The notes beneath the pieces are model-generated. The model searched no databases. It saw only the letters and a program-made list of their open reading frames with translations, and had not been told where the DNA came from. From Orrella sp037026685 (lineage in GTDB: Bacteria; Pseudomonadota; Gammaproteobacteria; Burkholderiales; Burkholderiaceae_B): a stretch of DNA of 64,000 bases. Position 1 is the stretch's first letter; every line of letters begins with the position of its first letter. The translations under genes and the position numbers were made by a program. Where the stretch lies: the NCBI RefSeq assembly GCF_037026685.1, contig NZ_JBANET010000005.1, positions 124,001 to 188,000 on the forward strand, written 5' to 3'. Shown here in pieces: positions 8,150-15,553 of this stretch.

Positions 8150-9307
8150 ATGATCATGGCCAAAACGCATCCATCCTTCGCCGGCCGGCCTGGCTGGCGC
8201 ATCGGCATCCTGTATTCGCGTACCGGCGTCTCGGGCATTACCGAAAGCCAGCATTTCTTCGGCACGGTGCTGGCCGTCGAGGAGATCAACGCCCTGGGCG
8301 GCGTGCTGGGCCGGCCCCTGGACCCGGTGGCCTACGATCCGCGCAGCGACGCCGAGGAATACCGGCGCCTGGCCGCCCGGCTGCTGCTCGAGGATGAAAT
8401 CGACGTGGTTTTCGGCGCCTGCACCTCGCATTGCCGCAAAGCCATGCTGCCGGTGGTCGAGCGCACCAATGCACTGCTCTGGTATGCCTCTGTCTACGAG
8501 GGTTTCGAATACTCGCCCAACGTCATCTATACCGGCGCGGCGCCCAACCAGAGCAGCATGCAGCTGGCGGCCTACCTGATGCAGCATTGCGGCAAGCGCA
8601 TTTTCCTGGTCGGCGCGGACTACATCTACCCGCGGGAAACCAATCGCATCATGCGCGATGCGGTCGAGGACCACGGCGGCGAGATCCTGGACGAGATCTA
8701 CCTGCCGCTGGGCTGCGCCGATGCGGACATCGACGAGGTGATCGGCGACATCGGACGGATCGAGCCGGACGTGGTGTTCTCCACGCAGATCGGCAGCGAC
8801 GCCCTGCGTTTCTACCGGCGCTTTCACGAGGCCGGGCTGCATGGGCAGGGTATTCCCATCGCCAGCCTGACCGTGACGGAATCGGAGGTGCACGAGATCG
8901 GCGCGCAAGTCTGTGCTGGCCACATCACCGCGGCCACGTATTTCAACAGCCTGGACACGCCGCAGAACGCCGCCTTCCTGTCCGCCTGGCGCGCCCGCTT
9001 CGGCGAGCGCCCGGCCAGCGTCTACGCCCAGGCTTCTTACAATCAGGTGCACCTGTTCGCTCGCGCCTTGCAGCGCACTGGTAGCCTGGATACCCGCAAG
9101 CTGGTGCAGGCCGTGCACGGGGTACGGTTCATGGCGCCGGAAGGCCCGCTGTCCATCCTGGCCGAGAACAACCACTGCGTGCTGACCCCGCGTATCGGCG
9201 TGTGCCGGGCCGACGGCAGTTTCGACGTGGTCTGGCAGGGCAGCGAACCGGTCAAGCCCGATCCCTACCTGAGCACCTTCGGGCTCGACGAATTCTGGCT
9301 GAGGTAG
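8150..9307 (+). CDS. amiC: AmiC-like amide-binding sensor protein
   Basis: About 385 residues of the type I periplasmic-binding fold. The order of conserved blocks (GILYSRTGVSG, FGACTSHCRKAMLP, YEGFEYSPN, FLVGADYIYPRE) is that of AmiC, the cytoplasmic sensor of short-chain amides in Pseudomonas. There AmiC holds the antiterminator AmiR inactive until amide binds. An upstream ATG at 8096 would add 18 residues, some of them hydrophobic; I prefer 8150 because AmiC has no signal peptide, but neither start has a strong ribosome site. AmiR follows 2 bp later, as in known amiC-amiR pairs. Confidence 0.85.
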   Translation: MIMAKTHPSFAGRPGWRIGILYSRTGVSGITESQHFFGTVLAVEEINALGGVLGRPLDPVAYDPRSDAEEYRRLAARLLLEDEIDVVFGACTSHCRKAMLPVVERTNALLWYASVYEGFEYSPNVIYTGAAPNQSSMQLAAYLMQHCGKRIFLVGADYIYPRETNRIMRDAVEDHGGEILDEIYLPLGCADADIDEVIGDIGRIEPDVVFSTQIGSDALRFYRRFHEAGLHGQGIPIASLTVTESEVHEIGAQVCAGHITAATYFNSLDTPQNAAFLSAWRARFGERPASVYAQASYNQVHLFARALQRTGSLDTRKLVQAVHGVRFMAPEGPLSILAENNHCVLTPRIGVCRADGSFDVVWQGSEPVKPDPYLSTFGLDEFWLR

Positions 9308-9309
9308 CC

Positions 9310-9930
9310 ATGGACGCCAGCGTCCGCCGACTTTACGAAGACCTGCGCAGCGTGGCGGTGGCCGTGGTCTATCCGCCCGGCGAAGACCGCGACCTGCTGG
9401 TCGAGCAGCTCAAGCGGATCGGTTGCCGAATCCACCTGTGCTGGCCTTTTCCTGAAAACCCGCCAGCCAACGCCGATGTGGTGTTTTTCCAGGTCTCGCA
9501 GCTGCTGCAGGGCAGCTCGGCCTGGTGCGCCAGCGAGGTCGACGCCACGCTGATCGCCCTGTCGGAATACGAAACGCCCACCACGCTCAAGTTGTTGCTC
9601 AAGACGCACGCGCACGGCGTGCTGACCCGGCCATTTCGCTCGGCCGGCATCCTGAGCACGCTGGTGTTGGCCCGTTCGGCCAAGCTGTTCCAGGTCCGCC
9701 AGCAGAACAAGATCGATAAACTCGAAAGTACGATCAAGTCGCGCCGCCTCATCGAGAAGGCCATCCGCCTGCTCGGCGAGCACCACCGCCTGGACGAGCG
9801 CCAGGCCTACGAGCACATGCGCGGGCGGGCGACGCAGCTGCGCGTCAGCGTGGCGGAGGTGGCGGCGATGGTGGTGGAGGCCAGCGAAGCGATGGAGAAA
9901 CTGGGCCTGAGCGGCAAGCCGGGCGGCTGA
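9310..9930 (+). CDS. amiR: AmiR-like ANTAR-domain transcription antiterminator
   Basis: A 206-residue RNA-binding regulator with an N-terminal pseudo-receiver and a C-terminal coiled coil plus ANTAR three-helix domain (about 138-195: IEKAIRLLGEHH, QAYEHMRGRA, VSVAEVAAMVV). It lacks an obvious phospho-acceptor set, as AmiR does. Known AmiR binds leader RNA of the amidase operon and prevents termination once AmiC releases it. The ATG at 9310 lies 2 bp after amiC. Its likely target is the leader at 2452-2538 of its own operon, which would make a self-amplifying switch (inference). Confidence 0.9.
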   Translation: MDASVRRLYEDLRSVAVAVVYPPGEDRDLLVEQLKRIGCRIHLCWPFPENPPANADVVFFQVSQLLQGSSAWCASEVDATLIALSEYETPTTLKLLLKTHAHGVLTRPFRSAGILSTLVLARSAKLFQVRQQNKIDKLESTIKSRRLIEKAIRLLGEHHRLDERQAYEHMRGRATQLRVSVAEVAAMVVEASEAMEKLGLSGKPGG

Positions 9931-9935
9931 CGCTG

Positions 9936-9974
9936 GCCCGCGCCTGGCGGGCGGCGGCCTTCGGCGGGGCCGCC
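9936..9974. terminator. Tandem hairpins between convergent amiR and trpE
   Basis: GCCCGC (9936-9941) pairs with GCGGGC (9947-9952), and GGCGGCC (9953-9959) pairs with GGCCGCC (9968-9974). Neither strand has a T-run, so these are weak as intrinsic terminators. They may still block or protect the 3' ends of the two converging messages. Confidence 0.35.
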
Positions 9975-9981
9975 CGGGCGC

Positions 9982-11514
9982 TCAGAAGGGCTCGTCCAAC
10001 CCGCTTTGCACCTGCTCGGCCGCGCGCAGCACCGCGCGCGCCTTGGCCTCGGTTTCCTGCCATTCCTTCTCGGGGTCCGAATCGGCCACGATACCCGCGG
10101 CCGCCTGCACGTACAGCATGCCGTCCTTGATGACGCCGGTGCGGATGGCGATGGCCACGTCCATCTCGCCGCCATAGCTCAGGTAGCCGGCCGCGCCGCC
10201 GTAGATGCCGCGGCGCACCGGCTCCAGTTCGTCGATCAGCTCCATCGCACGGACCTTGGGCGCGCCGGTCAGCGTGCCGGCCGGGAAGGTGGCGCGCAGC
10301 ACGTCCATGCTGCTCATGCCCGGCAGCAGCGTGCCGTGCACGTTGGACACCAGGTGCATCACGTGCGAATAGCGCTCGATCACCATGGTGTCGGTGACCT
10401 CGACCGTACCGGTCACGGCCACGCGGCCCACGTCGTTGCGGGCCAAGTCGATCAGCATCACGTGCTCGGCCCGCTCCTTGGGGTCGGCCAGCAGTTCCTC
10501 GGCCAGGGCCGCGTCTTCCTCGGGCGTGCCGCCGCGCTTGCGCGTGCCGGCCAAGGGGCGGATGGTGATGCGGCTGGGCGTCTCGCCCACCTTGCCGGTG
10601 GGCGCGGCCAGCGTTTCCTGGCGCACCAGGATCTCGGGCGAGGCGCCCACCACCTGGAAGTCGCCGAAGTTCCAGAAGTACATATAGGGCGAGGGGTTGA
10701 GCGAGCGCAGCGCACGGTACAGCGACAGCGGCGAGTCGCGGTAGGGCTTGGCGATCACCTGGCCCACCTGCACCTGCATCAGGTCGCCGGCGGCGATGTA
10801 TTCCTTGGCGCGCAGCACCGCCGCCAGGTAGTCCTGCTTGCGGAAGTCGCGGCGCGCCTCGGTCTGCACGGTGGCGTGGCTGTAGGGGATGTCCACCGGC
10901 TTGCGCAGTCGCGCGCGCAGCGACTTCAGCCGCTGCTGGGCCTGGGCGTAGGCCTCGGGCTGCGCCGGGTCGGCATACACCATCAGGTAGATGCGCGCGG
11001 CCAGGTTGTCCACGATCACCAGCTCGTCCACGTGCAGCAGCATGATGTCGGGCGTGCCCTCGTCCATGCCGGCCGGGAAGGGCTTGACCGCCGGACCCAG
11101 GCGCGGCTCGATGTGGCGCACCGTGTCATAGCCGAAGTAGCCGGCCAGCCCGCCGGCAAAGCGCGGCATGCCCGGGCGCAGCGCCACCTTGAAACGCTGC
11201 TGGTATTGCTCGATGAAGGCCAGCGGATCGCCTTCGTGCGACTCGACCACCTGGCCGTCGCGCAGCACCTCGGTCAGGCGGCCGCTGGCGCGGATCACCG
11301 TGCGCGAGGGCAGGCCGATGAAGGAATAGCGCCCGAAGCGCTCGCCGCCGACCACCGACTCCATCAGGCAGCTCATGCGCCCGCCTTCCGGCCCGGCGTG
11401 CGCCAGCTTCAGGTAGATGGCCAGGGGCGTGTCCAGGTCGGCGTAGGTTTCGGCCACCAGGGGTATGCGGTTGTAGCCTTGCGAGGCCAGGGCCTTGAAT
11501 TCCAGTTCGGTCAT
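9982..11514 (-). CDS. trpE: Anthranilate synthase component I
   Basis: A 510-residue chorismate-binding enzyme making anthranilate, the first committed step of tryptophan synthesis. The glutaminase subunit TrpG supplies ammonia. The C-terminal chorismate-binding core is intact (AGTRKRGGTPEED, DLARNDVGRV, PAGTLTGAPKVRAMELIDELE, GAAGYLSYGGEMDVAIAIRT), and the N-terminal LAHAGPEGGRMSCLMES region matches the tryptophan feedback site. It is preceded by a leader peptide and attenuator. No trpG, trpD or trpC follows it in this window; the next gene is the convergent amiR. Confidence 0.97.
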   Translation of the reverse strand: MTELEFKALASQGYNRIPLVAETYADLDTPLAIYLKLAHAGPEGGRMSCLMESVVGGERFGRYSFIGLPSRTVIRASGRLTEVLRDGQVVESHEGDPLAFIEQYQQRFKVALRPGMPRFAGGLAGYFGYDTVRHIEPRLGPAVKPFPAGMDEGTPDIMLLHVDELVIVDNLAARIYLMVYADPAQPEAYAQAQQRLKSLRARLRKPVDIPYSHATVQTEARRDFRKQDYLAAVLRAKEYIAAGDLMQVQVGQVIAKPYRDSPLSLYRALRSLNPSPYMYFWNFGDFQVVGASPEILVRQETLAAPTGKVGETPSRITIRPLAGTRKRGGTPEEDAALAEELLADPKERAEHVMLIDLARNDVGRVAVTGTVEVTDTMVIERYSHVMHLVSNVHGTLLPGMSSMDVLRATFPAGTLTGAPKVRAMELIDELEPVRRGIYGGAAGYLSYGGEMDVAIAIRTGVIKDGMLYVQAAAGIVADSDPEKEWQETEAKARAVLRAAEQVQSGLDEPF

Positions 11515-11550
11515 GAGAGTCTCGGTTCGGGGTTTCGGGCCGGCCGATGC

Positions 11551-11582
11551 AAAAAAGCCCGGCCAGTGGTCTGGGTCCGGGC
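11551..11582 (-). terminator. trp attenuator terminator
   Basis: On the minus strand GCCCGG (11582-11577) pairs with CCGGGC, extended by CCAG/CTGG inside, and six T's follow (11556-11551). It sits 37 bp before the trpE ATG and after the leader peptide gene, exactly where the attenuator of a trp leader belongs. Confidence 0.8.
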
Positions 11583-11664
11583 GGGGATTTCTATGTATGG
11601 GAAAACTGCGGGGCCGGGGGATGCGTCGGGCGCGCCTTGCATCGACCGGGCCAGGGAAATCGCC

Positions 11665-11736
11665 TCACCCGTTGGACGAACGCCACCAGCGCCACCAGGC
11701 GCCGGCAAAAACGGGTTCGAGGGCTGCGGGATGCAT
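11665..11736 (-). CDS. trpL: trp operon leader peptide
   Basis: A 23-residue open frame reads MHPAALEPVFAG then AWWRWWRSSNG. It has four tryptophans in five residues and ends about 82 bp before the attenuator stem. This is the classical sensing device: when charged tRNA-Trp is scarce, the ribosome stalls on the Trp codons and an antiterminator forms. The ribosome site is weak (AAAGC). The frame is too short for ordinary gene callers. Trp attenuation of trpE is established for enterics and predicted comparatively for other proteobacteria. Confidence 0.85.
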   Translation of the reverse strand: MHPAALEPVFAGAWWRWWRSSNG

Positions 11737-11795
11737 CGTGATCTGGCTTTGTCGAAACAGGCAGGCGGCCAAGGGGGGCGGCCCGCTTGGCGCCA

Positions 11796-11801
11796 AATAT
11801 A
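11796..11801 (-). promoter_or_regulatory. Extended -10 element of the trpL-trpE promoter
   Basis: On the minus strand TGG-TATATT forms an extended -10 (TATATT at 11801-11796) about 60 bp before the trpL ATG. The -35 is poor (TGGCAG with an 18-bp spacer is the best). I see no clear TrpR operator, so control may rest mainly on attenuation. Confidence 0.45.
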
Positions 11802-11835
11802 CCATCGTAGACGCAGCGCCTGCCAGGCTGGCAAG

Positions 11836-12201
11836 TCATCCGGTGGATTTTTCGGCGTTCTGGCCGATAGTGAGCAACTGTTCCAATAATGCCGGCAATG
11901 CTGCCTGGACGGTATCCCAGACGACATCCAGATTGATGTCGAAGTAGCCATGGGCAATCCGGTTGCGCATGCCGCGCATGCTGCGCCAAGGGATGTCCGG
12001 ATGCGCCCGAGCAAAATCAGGATGATCGTCCATCACCCTGGTGGCTGCCTCGCCGATTATGACGAGGTTCATGATGACAGCTTGTTGCGTACGCTTATCC
12101 GCAAGGAAATCTTCCTTGCCTTGTCCTTGAACAAAGCTGCATGCGTCTGTCGCAGCTTGTCGCAAATGATCGAGATAATCGGGCAAACGGCTGTCGGTCA
12201 T
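11836..12201 (-). CDS. hepT: HepT-like ribonuclease toxin (DUF86)
   Basis: A 121-residue HEPN-fold protein with the RNase signature R-x4-H-x-Y (R79, H84, Y86 in RNRIAHGY). In characterised pairs HepT cleaves RNA and is neutralised when its partner MntA adenylylates the tyrosine of this motif; all these residues are present. Its ATG overlaps the stop of mntA by 4 bp (ATGA), typical of a coupled toxin-antitoxin operon. Confidence 0.9.
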   Translation of the reverse strand: MTDSRLPDYLDHLRQAATDACSFVQGQGKEDFLADKRTQQAVIMNLVIIGEAATRVMDDHPDFARAHPDIPWRSMRGMRNRIAHGYFDINLDVVWDTVQAALPALLEQLLTIGQNAEKSTG

Positions 12202-12488
12202 ATAGGCCGCGCTTCTGCCAGGACTTTTGCCCGAATCTTTGCAGGCAGGTCCGCCGGCGTCAACAGATCCACCTGCACACCCAGCAATGACTCCAGTTCG
12301 TCTTGCAGGCCCCCAAGGTCAAAGAGCGTTGCGCCAGGCAATGCGTCCACCAACAGGTCCAGGTCGCTGCCGTCCTGGTCGGTGCCGTGCAATACCGAGC
12401 CGAACACGCGCGGGTTGGCGACGCGGAAGCGCCTAGTCGCATCGCGCACGGCGGTTCGCTTCATGTCGAGCACCACGGAGGGTCGCAT
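12198..12488 (-). CDS. mntA: MntA-like nucleotidyltransferase antitoxin
   Basis: A 96-residue minimal nucleotidyltransferase with the GSx10DxD motif (G30, S31, D42, D44) and a third acidic residue in GVQVDLL. It transfers AMP to HepT and so silences the toxin (known for the family). The frame is open to 12524, but the ATG at 12488 has a strong GGAAGGAG site 6 bp before it and gives the usual length. Only this gene and hepT lie in the 11.8-12.5 kb interval. Confidence 0.9.
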   Translation of the reverse strand: MRPSVVLDMKRTAVRDATRRFRVANPRVFGSVLHGTDQDGSDLDLLVDALPGATLFDLGGLQDELESLLGVQVDLLTPADLPAKIRAKVLAEARPI

Positions 12489-12532
12489 GGCCGCTCCTTC
12501 CCGTAAGTCAATCATTGGAATCATACCAACTT

Positions 12533-12551
12533 AGACTGTACGTTTCAGTCT
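12533..12551. promoter_or_regulatory. Inverted repeat in the mntA-hepT promoter region
   Basis: AGACTG-N7-CAGTCT lies just upstream of a minus-strand extended -10 (TGG-TATGAT, about 12520-12528) for mntA. It would cover the spacer/-35 region, so it could be an operator. No DNA-binding domain is visible in MntA or HepT, so the binder is unknown. Confidence 0.35.
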
Positions 12552-12573
12552 TGGGCTGGATCCCGCCGCCCCT

Positions 12574-14358
12574 TCAGTGATTGTGCCGCGGCGGCTGGCG
12601 CGCCACGCGCTGGAAGCGCAGCGTGCGCTCGAACACCGCGCCCTCGGACAGGTGGCCCACGTTCTCGCGGTACAGCATCTGCCAGGGCGTGGCCGCAGGC
12701 GGCGGCGCGGGGATCTGCTCGTGCTCGCGCCGGCGCGCGATCTCGGCCTGGTCCACCAGCGCGTCGCAGCGGCCCTGGTTCAGGTCGATGCGCACGATAT
12801 CGCCGGTGCGCAGCCAGCTCAGCCCGCCGCCCACCGCGCTTTCGGGACAGGCGTGCAGGATGGAGGGGCTGTCGGCCGTGCCGGACTGCCGGCCGTCGCC
12901 CAGCGTGGGCAGGCTGCGCACCCCGCGCTGCAGCAGGGCGTCGGGCGGCTGCATGTTGACCACTTCGGCCGCGCCGGGCCAGCCCACCGGACCGGCGCCG
13001 CGGATGACCAGCAGGGTGCGTTCGTCGATCTGCAGCGAAGGATCGTTGATGCGCCGGTGGTAGTCCTCCGAGCCGTCGAAGACCACCGCGCGGCATTCGA
13101 AGATGCCCTCGCGGCCGGGCTCGCGCAGGTAGCGGTCGCTGAATTCCTCCGAGATCACGCTGGTCTTCATGATGGCGAAGTCGAACAGGTTGCCGCGCAG
13201 CACCACGAAGCCGGCGCGCGGCTTGAGCGGCGCCTCGAAGGGATAGATCACCTCGCGGTCGGTGGCCTGGCGTGCCGCCAGGTTCTGGCCGATCGTCTTG
13301 CCGGTGACGGTCAGGCAGTCCTCGAACAGCAGGCCCTGCTGCTGCAGCTCCCACATGATGGCCGGCACGCCGCCGGCGCGGTGGAAGCGCTCGCCCAGGT
13401 ACTTGCCGGCGGGCTGCACGTTGGCCAGCAGCGGGATGTCGTAGCCGTAGGTCTGCCAGTCCTGCAGGGGCAGCTCCACGCCCGCGTGGCGGGCCATCGC
13501 CATCAGGTGCGGCTGGGCGTTGGTCGAGCCGCCCAGCGCCGAATTGACGCGGATGGCGTTCAGGAAGGCCTCGCGCGTCAGGATGTCGGAGGGCTTGATG
13601 TCCTCGAGTACCAGTTCGACCGCGCGCCGGCCGGTGCGATAGGCCATCTGGCCGCGCTCGCGGTAGGCCGCGGGGATGGCCGCGCAGCCGGTCAGCGACA
13701 TGCCCAGGGCCTCGGCCATGGCGTTCATGGTCGAGGCCGTGCCCATGGTATTGCAGTGGCCCACCGAGGGCGCCGAGTCCAGGGCGGCCTGCATGAACGC
13801 TTCGGCGTCGATCTCGCCGGCCGCCAGCTTGCGGCGCGAGCGCCAGATGACCGTGCCCGATCCCACCAGTTCGTTGTCGTGCCAGCCGTCCAGCATGGGG
13901 CCGCCCGAGAGCACGATGGCCGGGATATCCACGGTGGCCGCGGCCATCAGCGCCGAGGGCGTGGTCTTGTCGCAGCCGGTGGTCAGCACCACGCCGTCCA
14001 GCGGGTAACCGTACAGGATCTCGACCAGGCCCAGGTAGGCCAGGTTGCGGTCCAGCGCCGCGGTGGGCCGCTTGCAGTTCTCGAACAGCGGATGGGTCGG
14101 GAACTCGATGGGGATGCCGCCCGCGTCGCGGATGCCGTCGCGCACGCGCCGGGCCAGCTCCACGTGCACGCGGTTGCAGGGGTTCAGGTCGCTGCCGCTT
14201 TGCGCGATGCCGATGATGGGCTTGCCGGCGCGCAGCTCTTCGGGCGTGATGCCGTAGTTCATGAAACGCTCGAGATAGAGCGCCGTCATGTCGATGTGCT
14301 CGGGATTGTCGAACCAGTCCTGCGAGCGCAGGCGGCGTCCCTGGGCCTTGTTCTGCAT
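12574..14358 (-). CDS. IlvD/Edd family sugar-acid dehydratase
   Basis: A 594-residue iron-sulfur dehydratase. The three cluster cysteines are C61 (SDLNPCNR), C129 (TTGCDKTTPS) and C202 (GHCNTMGT). This branch of the family dehydrates aldonic acids such as arabonate, xylonate or fuconate to 2-keto-3-deoxy acids, rather than serving valine synthesis; that reading rests mostly on the neighbours (TRAP importer, FAH hydrolase, KDG-type kinase and aldolase). It forms an operon with the dehydrogenase gene at 14377, 18 bp upstream. Confidence 0.9.
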   Translation of the reverse strand: MQNKAQGRRLRSQDWFDNPEHIDMTALYLERFMNYGITPEELRAGKPIIGIAQSGSDLNPCNRVHVELARRVRDGIRDAGGIPIEFPTHPLFENCKRPTAALDRNLAYLGLVEILYGYPLDGVVLTTGCDKTTPSALMAAATVDIPAIVLSGGPMLDGWHDNELVGSGTVIWRSRRKLAAGEIDAEAFMQAALDSAPSVGHCNTMGTASTMNAMAEALGMSLTGCAAIPAAYRERGQMAYRTGRRAVELVLEDIKPSDILTREAFLNAIRVNSALGGSTNAQPHLMAMARHAGVELPLQDWQTYGYDIPLLANVQPAGKYLGERFHRAGGVPAIMWELQQQGLLFEDCLTVTGKTIGQNLAARQATDREVIYPFEAPLKPRAGFVVLRGNLFDFAIMKTSVISEEFSDRYLREPGREGIFECRAVVFDGSEDYHRRINDPSLQIDERTLLVIRGAGPVGWPGAAEVVNMQPPDALLQRGVRSLPTLGDGRQSGTADSPSILHACPESAVGGGLSWLRTGDIVRIDLNQGRCDALVDQAEIARRREHEQIPAPPPAATPWQMLYRENVGHLSEGAVFERTLRFQRVARQPPRHNH

Positions 14359-14376
14359 GTTTTTTCTCCGTTCGGG

Positions 14377-15360
14377 TTACAGCGATCCGCCCAGCTCGTC
14401 CTGCACGTGCACGCGGATGATCTCGTCGAAATCCTGCTCGGCCACGAAGCCCAGCTCGCGCGCGCGGGTGGCGGCAAAGCCGGGCGCCCAGCTGCGCACG
14501 ATCTCGGTGATGCGCGGGTCGGGTTCGCGGCGGATCAGCCGCACCGCCTGCTCGCCGGCGTGGCGGCGCAGCGCCTGGATCTGTTCGCCCACGGTGGCGC
14601 TCACGCCGGGCATGGACAGGTTGCGGCGCGGGCCCACGCGGGCCAGGTCCAGGGTGGCCGCGTGCAGCAGGAAGCCGACCGCCGAGCGTGGCGAGGCGTG
14701 CCAGTGGCGCACGTCCTCGGGCACCGGCAGCACCGCTTCCTGGCCGATCAGCGGCTCGCGCACGATGCTGGAGAAAAAGCCCGAGGCCGCCTTGTTGGGT
14801 TTGCCCGGCCGCACGCAGATGGTGGGCAGGCGGATGCCGATGCCGTCGAAAAACCCGCGGCGCGAATAGTCCGACAGCAGCAGCTCGCAGATCGCCTTCT
14901 GCGTGCCGTAGCTGGTCAAGGGCGTGTGCAGGAAGTCGTCGGGGATGGGCATGGGCAGCGGCGCGCCGTACACCGCGATGGACGAGGTAAAGACCACGCG
15001 GGGCCGGTAGCCCGAGCGCCCGGATTCGGCGCGGATGGCCTCGAACAGCAGGCGCGTGCCGTCCAGGTTGATGCGATAGCCCTTCTCGAAGTCGTCCTCG
15101 GCCTCGCCGGACACGATGGCGGCCAGATGGAAGATCACGTCGGGGCGCTGCGCCACCAGCCGTTCGGCCTGGCCCGGCGCGGACAGGTCGGCGGCCAGCA
15201 GCGTGCTGGCCGCTTCGGCGCCGGGCGGGGCGGCGGGCGCGAGCACGTCCGCCAGGGTAAAGCGTTCGATCGGCCTGCCGCCCAGCTGGCCGGCCGCGGC
15301 CAGCGCCTGGCCGAGCTTGCGGCCGATCATCCCGGCCGCGCCGATGATGGCGATGTGCAT
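14377..15360 (-). CDS. denD: NAD-dependent epimerase/dehydratase family protein, D-erythronate dehydrogenase-like
   Basis: A 327-residue extended SDR with the nucleotide motif GAAGMIG near the start, the catalytic Tyr-Lys pair in SYGTQK, and the PTICVRPGKPNKAASGF block typical of DenD. DenD oxidises D-erythronate at C2. In known pathways it works with a DUF1537 kinase, which is absent here, so in this cluster it may act on another sugar acid. It starts the minus-strand arm of the divergent island. Confidence 0.8.
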   Translation of the reverse strand: MHIAIIGAAGMIGRKLGQALAAAGQLGGRPIERFTLADVLAPAAPPGAEAASTLLAADLSAPGQAERLVAQRPDVIFHLAAIVSGEAEDDFEKGYRINLDGTRLLFEAIRAESGRSGYRPRVVFTSSIAVYGAPLPMPIPDDFLHTPLTSYGTQKAICELLLSDYSRRGFFDGIGIRLPTICVRPGKPNKAASGFFSSIVREPLIGQEAVLPVPEDVRHWHASPRSAVGFLLHAATLDLARVGPRRNLSMPGVSATVGEQIQALRRHAGEQAVRLIRREPDPRITEIVRSWAPGFAATRARELGFVAEQDFDEIIRVHVQDELGGSL

Positions 15361-15466
15361 TGCTTTGTCTCCGTTTGCCGGCGCGGTGCGCCGCTTTCTT
15401 TTTACCGCCGGGGCGTTTCTATTGCCGGACCCCGCGTTCTAAGGGCATTCCCTAGCCGTGGCGGTT

Positions 15467-15501
15467 GGTCCGATGACCTATTATACGGTTGCCGGACAAC
15501 C
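15467..15501. promoter_or_regulatory. Divergent promoter region with two dyads, sugar-acid island
   Basis: The 193-bp gap between denD and the oxidase gene holds GGTC-N4-GACC (15467-15478) and GGTTG-N5-CAACC (15487-15501). Between them on the minus strand lies a perfect TATAAT (15485-15480), the likely -10 of the denD-dehydratase arm; TATTAT at 15479-15484 could serve the plus strand. The dyads flank the promoter as a GntR operator would. The GntR gene at 17032 is the natural candidate. Confidence 0.5.
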
Positions 15502-15553
15502 TTACGACAAGCCGGCCGAACAACAAATCCATCACAGCGAGGAGCATTGCCGC

